A stretch of DNA of 64,000 bases from Niabella sp. (GTDB lineage Bacteria > Bacteroidota > Bacteroidia > Chitinophagales > Chitinophagaceae): NCBI RefSeq assembly GCF_030150205.1, contig NZ_JASLGT010000009.1, forward strand, positions 124,001 to 188,000, in the 5' to 3' direction. The notes under the pieces are model-generated. The model worked only from the letters and a program-made list of their open reading frames with translations, did no database searches and was not told where the DNA came from. The position numbers and the translations under genes are program-made. How positions within the stretch are numbered: the first letter of the stretch is position 1; the number at the start of each line of letters is the position of its first letter. Below are positions 1-7,804 of the stretch, piece after piece.

Positions 1-1
1 G

Positions 2-250
2 GGCTATGTGAGTTATGCGCTGGCTGTTGCTTTAAGCGTATCTACACTGGTGGCCTGGTGGGTATTGATCGGGTTGAGTATTTATGACGACCGGTGGATC
101 TACTGGCTGATCTTTAACGCCGTTTTTCTTATTTGTATGCAGCCGGTGCTGATGCGTATGGCACGCAGTGTGTGGCTTTCCTTTTTTGTGCGGTACGACC
201 GGAAATGGTACGCCAACGCACCATCAAGAGTGAAGAAGCAAGGGACTTGA
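2..250 (+). CDS. DUF983 family membrane protein, C-terminal part
   Basis: Only the last 82 codons or so are in the window; the frame is open to the left edge, so the GTG at position 8 is probably internal. The visible part starts with a GYVSYAL segment, followed by two hydrophobic helices and a C-terminal FFVRYD tail. This resembles the C-terminal half of DUF983 proteins, small inner-membrane proteins with an N-terminal Cys4 zinc-ribbon-like part (not visible here). The function of the family is unknown. No terminator is visible downstream; a large inverted repeat follows at 278-336. Confidence 0.75.
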   Translation, partial: GYVSYALAVALSVSTLVAWWVLIGLSIYDDRWIYWLIFNAVFLICMQPVLMRMARSVWLSFFVRYDRKWYANAPSRVKKQGT

Positions 251-277
251 TGTTTTCCGGAGGGGATGCGTCAAATA

Positions 278-336
278 GGGGACATGGGTGACTCAGAAGA
301 CGTAGGGTACCGGTCCCATCAGTCGCCCAGGTCCCC
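278..336. repeat. Imperfect inverted repeat after DUF983 gene
   Basis: Arms 278-293 (GGGGACATGGGTGACT) and 321-336 (AGTCGCCCAGGTCCCC) pair at 14 of 16 positions around a 27-base loop. No T-run follows, so it is not a standard intrinsic terminator. The rest of 251-479 shows no coding potential I can support. Confidence 0.5.
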
Positions 337-479
337 GGAAGGAAGGTGTAAACAGCCGCCCTATATTCCACAGCACCAGTGTGCGACGCAAGAATGCCGA
401 TCGTTGTGCTGAAGCTGACTAAATGAAAATCAAATACTTACGAATAGGGAGCCAATTAGGTCATTCCCCCGGAATTTCG

Positions 480-487
480 TAACTTTG
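480..487 (+). promoter_or_regulatory. Bacteroidota -7 promoter element for rpsA
   Basis: TAACTTTG fits the TAnnTTTG consensus of the primary Bacteroidota sigma factor. It lies 32 bases before the rpsA ATG, predicting a leader of about 28 bases. No clear TTG lies at the usual distance upstream. Confidence 0.6.
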
Positions 488-490
488 CAG

Positions 491-519
491 TCCGAATTTA
501 AAAACCTTCGGATTTTTTT
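491..519 (+). promoter_or_regulatory. Terminator-like hairpin directly before rpsA ATG
   Basis: TCCGAA (491-496) and TTCGGA (507-512) pair around a 10-base loop and are followed by seven T residues (513-519) that touch the ATG at 520. The shape is that of a weak intrinsic terminator within the leader. It could act as an attenuator or translational control element for S1, which is autoregulated in enterobacteria; a regulatory role here is inference. Confidence 0.4.
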
Positions 520-2454
520 ATGTTTCAATTATTTTTTAAACAATTAAACGCTGATGCACAGGAGAATGCGGGTGCTGCCGGAGAACCGGTAGAGGAAGCT
601 TCTACAGCGACAACCACTGCACCTGTAGAAGCTGCTAAGCCGGCAGAAGCACCTGTTGCTGTGGAAACTGCGCACGACGATTTCGATTGGAGCGTGGACA
701 AACGCAATGTTTCTTCTTACTCGAAAGAAGAAAAAGAAAAGTACGACAAAGTGTATGAAAATACCTTCGTACAATTAAACGATGGTGAGCTGATCAACGG
801 TACCGTTGTAGGTATTACCAACACAGATGTAGTATTGAACATCGGTTTTAAAAGCGATGGTTTGATCTCTCTGAATGAATTCCGCGATCTTCAGGGATTG
901 AAAGTAGGTGATGAAGTAGAGGTGATGATCGTTGAGAAAGAAGACCGGGATGGTCACTTGAACCTGAGCCGTAAACAAGCCCGCACTACCCGTGCATGGG
1001 AGCGCATTGTAGAGGTGAACAAAACAGGCGAAGTAGTTACCGGACAGGTTACATCAAAAACCAAAGGTGGTTTGATCGTGGATGTATTTGGTATGGAAAC
1101 CTTCCTGCCAGGTTCTCAGATCGATGTGAAACCCGTTACTGACTACGATCAGTTTGTGGGTAAAACCATGGAGTTTAAAGTGGTTAAGATCAACGAAACC
1201 ATTAAGAACGCTGTGGTATCGCATAAAGCGCTTATTGAAAGCGATATTGAAGCACAACGTGCAGAAATCATCGGTAAACTGGAAAAAGGTCAGGTACTGG
1301 AAGGTACTGTTAAAAACATCACCGACTTTGGTGCGTTTATGGACCTGGGTGGACTGGATGGTTTACTGTATATCACCGATATTTCATGGGGACGCATTTC
1401 TCATCCGAACGAAGTACTGAAGATCGATCAGAAAGTGAACGTGGTGGTACTGGACTTCGACGACGAGAAAAAACGTATCAGCCTGGGTCTGAAACAACTG
1501 ACTCCGCACCCATGGGATGTATTACCCGAAGCTATTGTAGAAGGTAACACCGTGAAAGGTAAAGTTGTAAATATTGAAGACTACGGTGCATTCCTGGAAA
1601 TCACTCCGGGTGTTGAAGGTCTGGTTCACGTAAGTGAAATTACATGGGCAAACACGCCTGTAAACGCTAAAGATTTCTTCAAACTGGGTGATGAGCACGA
1701 AGCGAAGATTGTAACGCTGGATAAAGATACCCGCAAAATGAGCCTGTCTATCAAACAACTGACAGAAGACCCATGGAGCGATATCGAAACCCGTTTTGCA
1801 GAAGGTACCAAACATACCGGCGAAGTGAAGAACATTACCAACTATGGTGTGTTTGTAGAACTGGCACAAGGTATTGGTGGTATGATCCACATCAGCGACC
1901 TGAGCTGGCTGAAACGCTTCAACCATCCGGGTGAGTACACGAAAGTGGGCGAGAACATTGATGTGATCATCCTGGGTATTGATAAAGAAAACCGCAAACT
2001 GCAGCTGGGACACAAACAGCTGGAGGAAGATCCCTGGAATACCCTTCAGGACACTTTTGCCATCGGCAGTGTGCATGAAGGAACCATCGTACGCAGAGAC
2101 GATAAAGGAGCTACCGTTCAGCTGCCTTACGGCCTGGAAGGATTTGCGCCTAACCGTCACCTGGCAACACAGGATGGTAAGTCTGTAAGCTTAGACGAAA
2201 CTGCTCCGTTCATGGTGATCGAATTCGATCGGAATGAAAAGCGCATTGTACTGTCGCACGCACGCGTGTGGGAACAGTCTGCATACGAAGAAAGAGAGTC
2301 TGTGAAGAAAGATGCACGTGCTGAAGCAGAAAAAACCAAGAAAGCCGTGAAGAATATCCAGAACAAGGTTGAAAAAGCTACCCTGGGTGATCTGAGCGCT
2401 TTGGCGGATATCCGGAAGAAACTGGATCAGGAAAATTCTGGTAAATCAGAATAA
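520..2454 (+). CDS. rpsA: 30S ribosomal protein S1
   Basis: 644 residues. An acidic, Ala/Glu-rich N-terminal stretch of about 70 residues precedes six S1 (OB-fold) repeats starting near residues 85, 170, 255, 340, 428 and 515. Repeats 3-5 are the most canonical (DFGAFMDLGGLDGLLYITDISW and similar GAF/GVF...GLVH cores), and the sixth is divergent as usual. The C-terminal tail is basic and lysine-rich. S1 binds mRNA on the 30S subunit; in Bacteroidota, where Shine-Dalgarno motifs are rare, it is thought important for initiation. The ATG at 520 is the only in-frame ATG near the promoter; the N-terminus is Phe-rich and unusual. Flanked by a clear promoter and terminator, so probably monocistronic. 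Confidence 0.97.
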   Translation: MFQLFFKQLNADAQENAGAAGEPVEEASTATTTAPVEAAKPAEAPVAVETAHDDFDWSVDKRNVSSYSKEEKEKYDKVYENTFVQLNDGELINGTVVGITNTDVVLNIGFKSDGLISLNEFRDLQGLKVGDEVEVMIVEKEDRDGHLNLSRKQARTTRAWERIVEVNKTGEVVTGQVTSKTKGGLIVDVFGMETFLPGSQIDVKPVTDYDQFVGKTMEFKVVKINETIKNAVVSHKALIESDIEAQRAEIIGKLEKGQVLEGTVKNITDFGAFMDLGGLDGLLYITDISWGRISHPNEVLKIDQKVNVVVLDFDDEKKRISLGLKQLTPHPWDVLPEAIVEGNTVKGKVVNIEDYGAFLEITPGVEGLVHVSEITWANTPVNAKDFFKLGDEHEAKIVTLDKDTRKMSLSIKQLTEDPWSDIETRFAEGTKHTGEVKNITNYGVFVELAQGIGGMIHISDLSWLKRFNHPGEYTKVGENIDVIILGIDKENRKLQLGHKQLEEDPWNTLQDTFAIGSVHEGTIVRRDDKGATVQLPYGLEGFAPNRHLATQDGKSVSLDETAPFMVIEFDRNEKRIVLSHARVWEQSAYEERESVKKDARAEAEKTKKAVKNIQNKVEKATLGDLSALADIRKKLDQENSGKSE

Positions 2455-2474
2455 TACGGTTCGTTTTGATATTG

Positions 2475-2508
2475 AAAAGCTGCCGCGCGAAAGCCGGCAG
2501 CTTTTTTT
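2475..2508 (+). terminator. Intrinsic terminator of rpsA
   Basis: The stem 2475-2485 pairs perfectly with 2495-2505 (core GCTGCCG/CGGCAGC), with a 9-base loop and a T-run at 2502-2508. Confidence 0.9.
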
Positions 2509-2573
2509 ATGCGCGCTATCGATGCATATAAAAAGTCATCAGGTGAACTTATTCTCTTTCTTAGCTTTCTCTG

Positions 2574-2601
2574 CATTCAGCATTCGGCATTTAGCATTCT
2601 G
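2574..2601 (+). repeat. Heptamer array, 4 units (CATTCAG type)
   Basis: Four consecutive 7-base units, CATTCAG, CATTCGG, CATTTAG and CATTCTG, lie between the rpsA terminator and the Crp-like gene. The variable positions are the fifth and sixth. See the findings on the array family. Confidence 0.75.
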
Positions 2602-2606
2602 TGTGT

Positions 2607-2614
2607 TAATTTAG
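2607..2614 (+). promoter_or_regulatory. Probable -7 element (TAATTTAG)
   Basis: TAATTTAG differs by one base from TAnnTTTG and lies 21 bases before the ATG at 2635. The same TTAG variant recurs before two other genes in the window. Confidence 0.4.
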
Positions 2615-2634
2615 CGGCTTTAAGATTCAACCGT

Positions 2635-3198
2635 ATGCAACTTACACAAATACTGGATCAGGTATATCCGCTGCCCCAAAGTGCCCGGGAAAAGATCATC
2701 GGGCGGGTAGGGGAAGTAACATTTGGAAAAAATCATTTGCTGATGCATGCCGGCCGGGTAGAGCGGAACCTGTATTTTATTAAAAGCGGTATTGTAAGAG
2801 CTTATGCAGATACGGAAGACCATGAGATTACTTTCTGGTTTGGGAGCGAAGGCGAAACCATTGTATCGATGAATAGCTATGTGGCGGGTAAACCGGGCTA
2901 TGAGCATATTGAATTGCTGGAACCCTGTGTATTGTATGAACTGCGCGCGGAGGAACTGCAGCAGCTTTACCAGGAAGACCTGCAGATTGCGAACTGGGGA
3001 CGGAAATTTGCGGAAAAGGAACTGATAAAAACGGAGGAACGATTGATTTCCCGGCAGTTTAAAACGGCCGCTCAGCGGTATAAGGAACTGCTGGCAGATA
3101 ATCCGGACCTGCTGCAGCGGGTGGCCCTGTGCCATATTGCCTCTTACCTGGGTATTACGCAGGTAAGCCTGAGCCGGATCCGGTCGGAGATCCGGTGA
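2635..3198 (+). CDS. Crp/Fnr-type transcriptional regulator
   Basis: 187 residues from the ATG at 2635. The frame is open upstream to 2509, but that part reads through a repeat array and the promoter, so the later ATG is preferred. The N-terminal 120 residues form a cyclic-nucleotide-binding jelly roll (hydrophobic strands, SGIVRAY, a FGSEG turn). The C-terminal helix-turn-helix includes SYLGITQVSLSRIRSEI. The Arg/Glu set typical of cAMP-binding Crp is not evident, as in most short Bacteroidota members of this family, whose ligand is usually unknown. It stands alone between rpsA and an SMR exporter gene; a link to either is not shown. Confidence 0.85.
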   Translation: MQLTQILDQVYPLPQSAREKIIGRVGEVTFGKNHLLMHAGRVERNLYFIKSGIVRAYADTEDHEITFWFGSEGETIVSMNSYVAGKPGYEHIELLEPCVLYELRAEELQQLYQEDLQIANWGRKFAEKELIKTEERLISRQFKTAAQRYKELLADNPDLLQRVALCHIASYLGITQVSLSRIRSEIR

Positions 3199-3228
3199 GC
3201 GGGAGTTGTGTTTTCTGTGGCTGGTTTT

Positions 3229-3304
3229 CCCGCGGATATGCGCTGATATTTTGGTCGCCTTTTGTAATCTGAAGCTGTTTTTTCTCCCGCAGATATGCGC
3301 GGAT
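3229..3304 (+). repeat. Decamer-type intergenic repeat, two copies
   Basis: Two 19-base copies at 3229-3247 and 3286-3304 share CCCGC(G/A)GATATGCGC(T/G)GAT at 17 of 19 positions. Each copy is built of about two 10-base units of the CGCAGAT type. It starts about 30 bases after the Crp-like stop codon. Confidence 0.55.
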
Positions 3305-3381
3305 TGTTTTGAGTTGGTTTTATCGGTGTATTCAGTGGCTATTATTTATCATTTGTAAAATTTTAATCCGGCGTGGGTCCT

Positions 3382-3389
3382 GAACTTTG
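3382..3389 (+). promoter_or_regulatory. Probable -7 element for SMR gene
   Basis: GAACTTTG is one base off TAnnTTTG and lies 17 bases before the ATG at 3406. Confidence 0.4.
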
Positions 3390-3405
3390 CCGTAAATAAA
3401 AATAT

Positions 3406-3735
3406 ATGAACTGGATTATTCTGATCATTGCGGGATTGTGTGAGGTGGGATTTACTTCCTGCCTGGGTAAAGCAAAGGAAACGGAGGGAGCGGCTATGTA
3501 CTGGTGGTATGCCGGTTTTTTTGTGTTTCTTACGGCGAGCATGTTATTGCTGATGAAAGCGATCCAAGGGCTTCCGATCGGTACAGCTTATGCGGTGTGG
3601 ACGGGTATTGGTGCCGTAGGTGCAGCGTTAATGGGCATCCTGGTGTTTAAAGAGCCGGCTACCTTTTGGAGATTGTTTTTTATCACCACCCTGATCGCTT
3701 CTATTGTAGGGCTGAAGGTGGTTTCTTCGCATTAA
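3406..3735 (+). CDS. Small multidrug resistance (SMR) family exporter, Gdx/SugE-like
   Basis: 109 residues with four transmembrane helices, the standard SMR size. The essential membrane-embedded glutamate is Glu13 (GLCEV). Helix 3 carries GTAYAVWTGIGAVGAA, the typical SMR signature. These dual-topology dimers exchange protons for guanidinium-type or quaternary ammonium cations at the inner membrane. The GIGAVGA segment suits either the guanidinium (Gdx/SugE) or the polyaromatic-cation class; helix 1 (GFTSCLGKAKE) departs from classic SugE, so the substrate stays open. No guanidine riboswitch is apparent in the 206-base upstream gap. Followed by its own terminator. Confidence 0.9.
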   Translation: MNWIILIIAGLCEVGFTSCLGKAKETEGAAMYWWYAGFFVFLTASMLLLMKAIQGLPIGTAYAVWTGIGAVGAALMGILVFKEPATFWRLFFITTLIASIVGLKVVSSH

Positions 3736-3739
3736 AATT

Positions 3740-3776
3740 AAAAGCGGCTGTCTCCGGTATGAAGACAGCCGCTTTT
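3740..3776 (+). terminator. Intrinsic terminator of SMR gene
   Basis: A 14-base perfect stem (3740-3753 with 3763-3776, core AGCGGCTGTCT) with a 9-base loop ends in TTTT. The A-rich left flank could also make it work on the other strand. Confidence 0.85.
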
Positions 3777-3806
3777 GTTGGTATGGATATCGTGAGATGT
3801 TTGTTA

Positions 3807-3889
3807 GCAGCGAACAATTTTTAGTGAATGGTGAATAGTCAATAGTGAAGCTTCGGAACGGTGCGGGTTATAGCCTGTTTGTTCGCTGC
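3807..3889. repeat. 11-base inverted repeat
   Basis: GCAGCGAACAA (3807-3817) is perfectly complementary to TTGTTCGCTGC (3879-3889). It brackets the first heptamer array in the convergent gap between the SMR and YceI genes. Confidence 0.6.
3824..3851 (+). repeat. Heptamer array, 4 units (GTGAATA type)
   Basis: GTGAATG, GTGAATA, GTCAATA and GTGAAGC follow one another without a gap, downstream of the SMR terminator and on the SMR coding strand. Confidence 0.7.
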
Positions 3890-3925
3890 ATTTTACTTTT
3901 CACTACAGAACATATCATTAAAAAA

Positions 3926-3967
3926 CATTTCACTGAAAACTTCTCACTAAATAACTTTTCACTCTTA
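3926..3967 (-). repeat. Heptamer array abutting the YceI stop codon
   Basis: About six 7-base units (14-base higher-order period) read on the minus strand as AGTGAAA, AGTTATT, TAGTGAG, AAGTTTT, CAGTGAA. The array ends one base before the YceI stop codon (3968-3970) and is oriented like that gene. Confidence 0.65.
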
Positions 3968-4639
3968 TTATTTCTTCGCAGCCTTCAGGTTAAACCCTAC
4001 TTCCACATCTTTGCTGATCATCCAGTTTTCGGGACTGCCTTCTGTTTTATAGCTGATACCCCATGCGCTGCGGTCGATGGTGAATTTGGCATGTGCACTT
4101 ACTTCGTTGTCTGTAACCGTAACCTGTGCAGGGAAGGTGATGTTTAGTGTGCTGTCCTTTAAAGTAAGATTGCCGCTGATCAGGTTGGTAGCGCCGGGTA
4201 ACAGGCTTTTCTGCAGTGTGCTGTCATAGGGCGCCACTTTTGTGATCACAAATTTTGCGGTGGGGTATTTAGCCACATCAAAAAAGTCGGGGCTTTTCAG
4301 GTGCGCCTGCAGATCCGCTGCTTTTTTATCGGGCTCGGTAACGGATGCGGTATCTACGGTTAAACCGGCCAGGTTAATGGTAAAGTCACCGGAAGTAATG
4401 GTACCATTCTCCACAGAAAGAGATCCGTCGTTTACGCTGATAACGCCAAACCGGGGCGCAAAGCCACCTTTGTGTGTGGCACGCCAGTCAACGGTTGTAG
4501 ACAGGGTGTCAATTGCATAGGAATGTCCGGTAGCTGCAGCAGCTTCTTGTTTTTCTTCGGTTTTAGCCTGATCGCTTGATGCGCCGCCACAGGCTGCCAG
4601 CATGAGTGCCAGGGAAAAAATGGAAATTGTTTGTTTCAT
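3968..4639 (-). CDS. YceI-like domain lipoprotein
   Basis: 223 residues. An N-terminal signal peptide ends in a lipobox with Cys17 (LMLAAC), followed by a short Glu/Ala-rich linker. The YceI domain starts near residue 40 (YAIDTLSTTVDW) and contains KSPDFFDVAKYPTAKF and the closing KTEG...EVGFNLKA segment. YceI domains are lipocalin-like barrels that bind amphiphilic or isoprenoid ligands in the periplasm; the ligand here is unknown. It has its own promoter, so it may be independent of the copper genes upstream, although it lies on the same strand. Confidence 0.93.
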   Translation of the reverse strand: MKQTISIFSLALMLAACGGASSDQAKTEEKQEAAAATGHSYAIDTLSTTVDWRATHKGGFAPRFGVISVNDGSLSVENGTITSGDFTINLAGLTVDTASVTEPDKKAADLQAHLKSPDFFDVAKYPTAKFVITKVAPYDSTLQKSLLPGATNLISGNLTLKDSTLNITFPAQVTVTDNEVSAHAKFTIDRSAWGISYKTEGSPENWMISKDVEVGFNLKAAKK

Positions 4640-4667
4640 ATTTACGTTTTGTTTTACAAATTGGGCA

Positions 4668-4696
4668 CAAAATTAAACGGTTCATTCTAAAAACAA
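4668..4696 (-). promoter_or_regulatory. Promoter of the YceI gene
   Basis: On the minus strand TAATTTTG (4675-4668) matches TAnnTTTG. A TTG about 18 bases further upstream fits the -33 element. The predicted leader is about 25 bases. Confidence 0.7.
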
Positions 4697-4763
4697 TGTT
4701 TAAACACTAAATATGGCAATTTCATAACAATTGCTCCGGAATAACGCCGTTATAATGGCCTGT

Positions 4764-5201
4764 TTATTGATCCTGCGCAAGTTTTTTGTAGCTGGCTGCA
4801 TTTTCAAAATAAGAGACCTCACCATTATTGCCGGTAATAACGATATAGGCAGATGCTTTATCTACCGGTTTGCCGGTGGCGGGATCTTTTGCTTTTCTAA
4901 CGGCAGCATCCTGCGGAATCCGGTTCTTGCACATTTCGCAGCAGCCATAATAGGTTTTGCCGTTAAAAGGCACGGCTATTTGCGCTTTGACCATATAGGC
5001 ATCGTTAACCATACAAACAAGGTTGGAGGGTACGGCATCCCCTTTTTTATAGGCGGCGGCAGTTCCCGGTTGTGGTAGTGCCTGAGCGGTTGCGGGCGCC
5101 GGCGGTGTTATTGTTGTTCCCTGCTTTTCAGATGTACTATTACAAGCTGCCAGGGAAAGCGCTATGCAAATAATGAGGCTGGTTTTTATAAAGCGATTCA
5201 T
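4764..5201 (-). CDS. Cys-rich lipoprotein with YHS/TRASH-like metal motif
   Basis: 145 residues. The signal peptide ends in a lipobox with Cys20 (SLAAC), followed by a Thr/Pro/Ala-rich linker. The core has VCMVND near residue 70 and then GKTYYGCCEMCKNRIP near residue 95. This Cys...CCxxC spacing with an aromatic GKTYY lead resembles YHS/TRASH heavy-metal-binding motifs. It follows the multicopper oxidase on the same strand (150-base gap containing repeats), so a role in copper sensing or delivery at the outer membrane or periplasm is inferred. No closer family could be named. Confidence 0.7.
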   Translation of the reverse strand: MNRFIKTSLIICIALSLAACNSTSEKQGTTITPPAPATAQALPQPGTAAAYKKGDAVPSNLVCMVNDAYMVKAQIAVPFNGKTYYGCCEMCKNRIPQDAAVRKAKDPATGKPVDKASAYIVITGNNGEVSYFENAASYKKLAQDQ

Positions 5202-5293
5202 ATAGAACGGTATTTATTTTTTTAAATGATAGGATGTATTCCATTGTTTGTGCTCGCGGATATCACAGACGACCACAGAAGGAAGCGGGATCT

Positions 5294-5323
5294 TATCTGC
5301 GTAAATCCGTGTAATCTGTGCGG
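5294..5323 (-). repeat. Decamer array, 3 units
   Basis: Read on the minus strand, three 10-base units follow each other: CCGCACAGAT, TACACGGATT and TACGCAGATA. The array begins about 28 bases after the multicopper-oxidase stop and is oriented like that gene. Confidence 0.55.
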
Positions 5324-5351
5324 AATTTTTATCTGTCTTTGAAGGCTGCTA

Positions 5352-7721
5352 TTAATAGGTAAGTACCAATCCACCGCCAAAGCCATATTCGGTATTGTAA
5401 TTGGCGGATACGCTAAAGTTCCTGTTAATGATATAGCGCAGTCCGCCCATGTATTCCCTGCGGGTGTCGAACGAGAAAGCGCCTCTCAACCGTTTTGAAA
5501 GTGGAATGTCTTCCCGGCCCAGTTCAACCCGTACCTGTCCCCTGGTATCGATCTGTGTTTGCAAAAGCACCAGCCAGGGGAGGGTATAGGCAAAACCAGC
5601 GGTGTAACGCGGCTTGCCATCATGTTTGAATGTTTGTCCGAACAGGTTCCGCTCTTCATGACTGTTTTTCTGATACCTCCATTCCACACCAATAAACGGA
5701 CGGAACCATTGCATTTGCCCCAGGAAACGGCCGAAATTGGCTTCGATCTCATGTCCTCTTTTGGCGGTATAGCCCAGTTTCCATTCGGCACTGAGGGCCC
5801 ATCGTGTATTGTGATACAGCGCTGATCCGAAATTACCATTGGATGCAACTTCGTTTTCGGCCATCAGGAAGAACATGCGGTCGTCGCGGTATAATTTTCT
5901 GATCGTTTGCTGCGGGTTGGTAATATATGGGTTGGGTGCCTGGTTCTGATAAGTGAAGATCCGCCCCATGCCCGCCATCATATGATACAGGATATGACAG
6001 TGAAAGAACCAGTCGCCTTCTGCGTTGGCTTCAAACTCGATCACATCGGTTTCCATCGGCATGATGTCGAGGACGTTTTTCAGCGGTGCATATTCGCCTT
6101 TGTCATTGAGCACCCGGAAATCATGTCCGTGCAGATGCATGGGATGGCGCATCATGGAGGCATTATATAATTTGATGCGTACGATCTCTCCTTTTTTGAT
6201 CAGTATTTTATCCGTTTCAGAAACCACCTTATTATCCAGGCTCCATACATAGCGGTTCATATTCCCGGTAAGGGTGAACGTGAGTTCCTTAACCGGCGCG
6301 TTTTCGGGTAACACGGTTTTACGAGGCGCCTTTAGCATGTTGTAATTGAGGGTTACAATGGCCGGAGGCATCGCAGGATCTGCCTGCATGGTGTGCCGGG
6401 CATGACCGGTTGAAGCGGAGGTATCATCGTCCTTTTGTGGTTCCGCAGGTGTATGTTGCATTGCTGAATGACCGGCAGGGTTTGCATTATTTCCGGGTTG
6501 ACTGTTATGCATATGCATTTCAGCTTCTGCTTCAGGCGCCGGTTTGCGTTTGGCTTTTCCTGAAACGGCCGGTCCGGTGATCTCCGGGTACATAACCGTA
6601 TTCATATCCATTTGTTGCAGGCTCATGGCCATGCCCATATCATTCATGCTTCCGTTCATCCGCATCATGCCGTTCATCATCTTCATGCCTTCAAAGTATT
6701 TCAGCCGTTCCAATGGTTGTGCCAGCTGCTTTTTCCCTTCACCGATAAAAAGGGCGGTGGTGTTGGTCCGGTCTTCCGATGTGGCCAGCAGCTCGTAAGA
6801 TATGCCTTGTTTGGGAATGGTTACCACAATGTCGATGGTTTCAGATGGCGGCAGGATAAAACGGTCTATCTCAACGGGCTCTACATCGTTACCATCATTG
6901 GCCACCACGGTTATTTTTCCACCGGCATAATGTACCCAAAAATAGGTTGAAGCCCCTCCGTTGGAGAACTGCAACCGTACTTTATCACCGGCTTTGAATT
7001 GGGATAGCTGGCTTTCGTTCCGGCCATTGATCAGCATTTTATCATAATATACATCGCTTACATCCATGGCCAGCATCCGCTTCCATTCATTCACCAGCTT
7101 GGTTTTAAAGTGACCGGCTTTGATGGCCTCTGCATAACTCTGTACGGCATTCTTTTTAATGGCTGCCCAGTCGTTGGCATTGCGCAGCATCCGGTGGATA
7201 TTATGCGGCATAATATCCGTCCATTCACTTAAGATCACCGGAACGGAGGGCAGGTCATCAATGCCTTTCCGGAATGTAGTGTCACCGGGTTTTTTATGAA
7301 AGATCATGGAACCATACATGCCAATTTGCTCCTGGAAGCCATAGTGACTATGATACCAATGCGTACCATTTTGAATGATCGGGAACCGGTAGGTATAGGT
7401 GGTCCCCGGATCGATAGGCATTTGCGTTAAATACGGCACCCCATCTTCTTTATTGGGGAGAAATACGCCGTGCCAGTGCAGGGCGGTTGGCTCCTTAAGC
7501 CGGTTGTGTACCACGATTTCCGCGGTATCGCCTTCCGTAAATTCCAGGGTAGGCATGGGGATCTGCCCGTTAACAGCGATCGCCATTTTATGTTTCCCGG
7601 AATAGTTCACCATGGTATCTGTTACATAGAGGTCGTACCGCTTTACCTGTTGCGCGTATATATTGAATGTAAACAGGAGCGCTGCAAGAAAAGCAACTCC
7701 CGTTTTTAATCTGTAATACAT
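5352..7721 (-). CDS. Multicopper oxidase (CopA/PcoA type) fused to an outer-membrane barrel (CopB-like)
   Basis: 789 residues from the ATG at 7721, chosen because it starts a clean signal peptide ending at IYAQ. Cupredoxin copper ligands are clear: HWHG at 82-85, HWYHSH at 121-126, HPMHLHGH and HCHILYHMMAGM in the C-terminal cupredoxin. Between them lies a Met-rich stretch (MKMMNGMMRMNGSMNDMGM) and a His/Met-rich linker, as in periplasmic Cu(I) oxidases. The last 180 residues or so are unrelated to oxidases: alternating aromatic/polar strands ending in GFGGGLVLTY, as in the CopB/PcoB outer-membrane protein. In enterobacteria CopA and CopB are separate. Predicted role is oxidation of Cu(I) to Cu(II) and copper tolerance at the cell surface. 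Confidence 0.9.
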   Translation of the reverse strand: MYYRLKTGVAFLAALLFTFNIYAQQVKRYDLYVTDTMVNYSGKHKMAIAVNGQIPMPTLEFTEGDTAEIVVHNRLKEPTALHWHGVFLPNKEDGVPYLTQMPIDPGTTYTYRFPIIQNGTHWYHSHYGFQEQIGMYGSMIFHKKPGDTTFRKGIDDLPSVPVILSEWTDIMPHNIHRMLRNANDWAAIKKNAVQSYAEAIKAGHFKTKLVNEWKRMLAMDVSDVYYDKMLINGRNESQLSQFKAGDKVRLQFSNGGASTYFWVHYAGGKITVVANDGNDVEPVEIDRFILPPSETIDIVVTIPKQGISYELLATSEDRTNTTALFIGEGKKQLAQPLERLKYFEGMKMMNGMMRMNGSMNDMGMAMSLQQMDMNTVMYPEITGPAVSGKAKRKPAPEAEAEMHMHNSQPGNNANPAGHSAMQHTPAEPQKDDDTSASTGHARHTMQADPAMPPAIVTLNYNMLKAPRKTVLPENAPVKELTFTLTGNMNRYVWSLDNKVVSETDKILIKKGEIVRIKLYNASMMRHPMHLHGHDFRVLNDKGEYAPLKNVLDIMPMETDVIEFEANAEGDWFFHCHILYHMMAGMGRIFTYQNQAPNPYITNPQQTIRKLYRDDRMFFLMAENEVASNGNFGSALYHNTRWALSAEWKLGYTAKRGHEIEANFGRFLGQMQWFRPFIGVEWRYQKNSHEERNLFGQTFKHDGKPRYTAGFAYTLPWLVLLQTQIDTRGQVRVELGREDIPLSKRLRGAFSFDTRREYMGGLRYIINRNFSVSANYNTEYGFGGGLVLTY

Positions 7722-7804
7722 TATAAGAAATTGTCTGTTAAGGAATGGAAATGACACCGGCGGGCCCGAACTTCTGATCGGCAACCTGCCGGCCTCTTAA
7801 CGGG

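Noticed and set aside
1522..2160. 212-codon open frame on the minus strand
   Set aside because: It lies entirely within rpsA, has no recognisable domain and mirrors the codon pattern of the S1 repeats.
3199..3405. Guanidine riboswitch upstream of the SMR gene
   Set aside because: I could not find the conserved ACGR-type loops of guanidine riboswitches; the region holds decamer repeats and a promoter instead.
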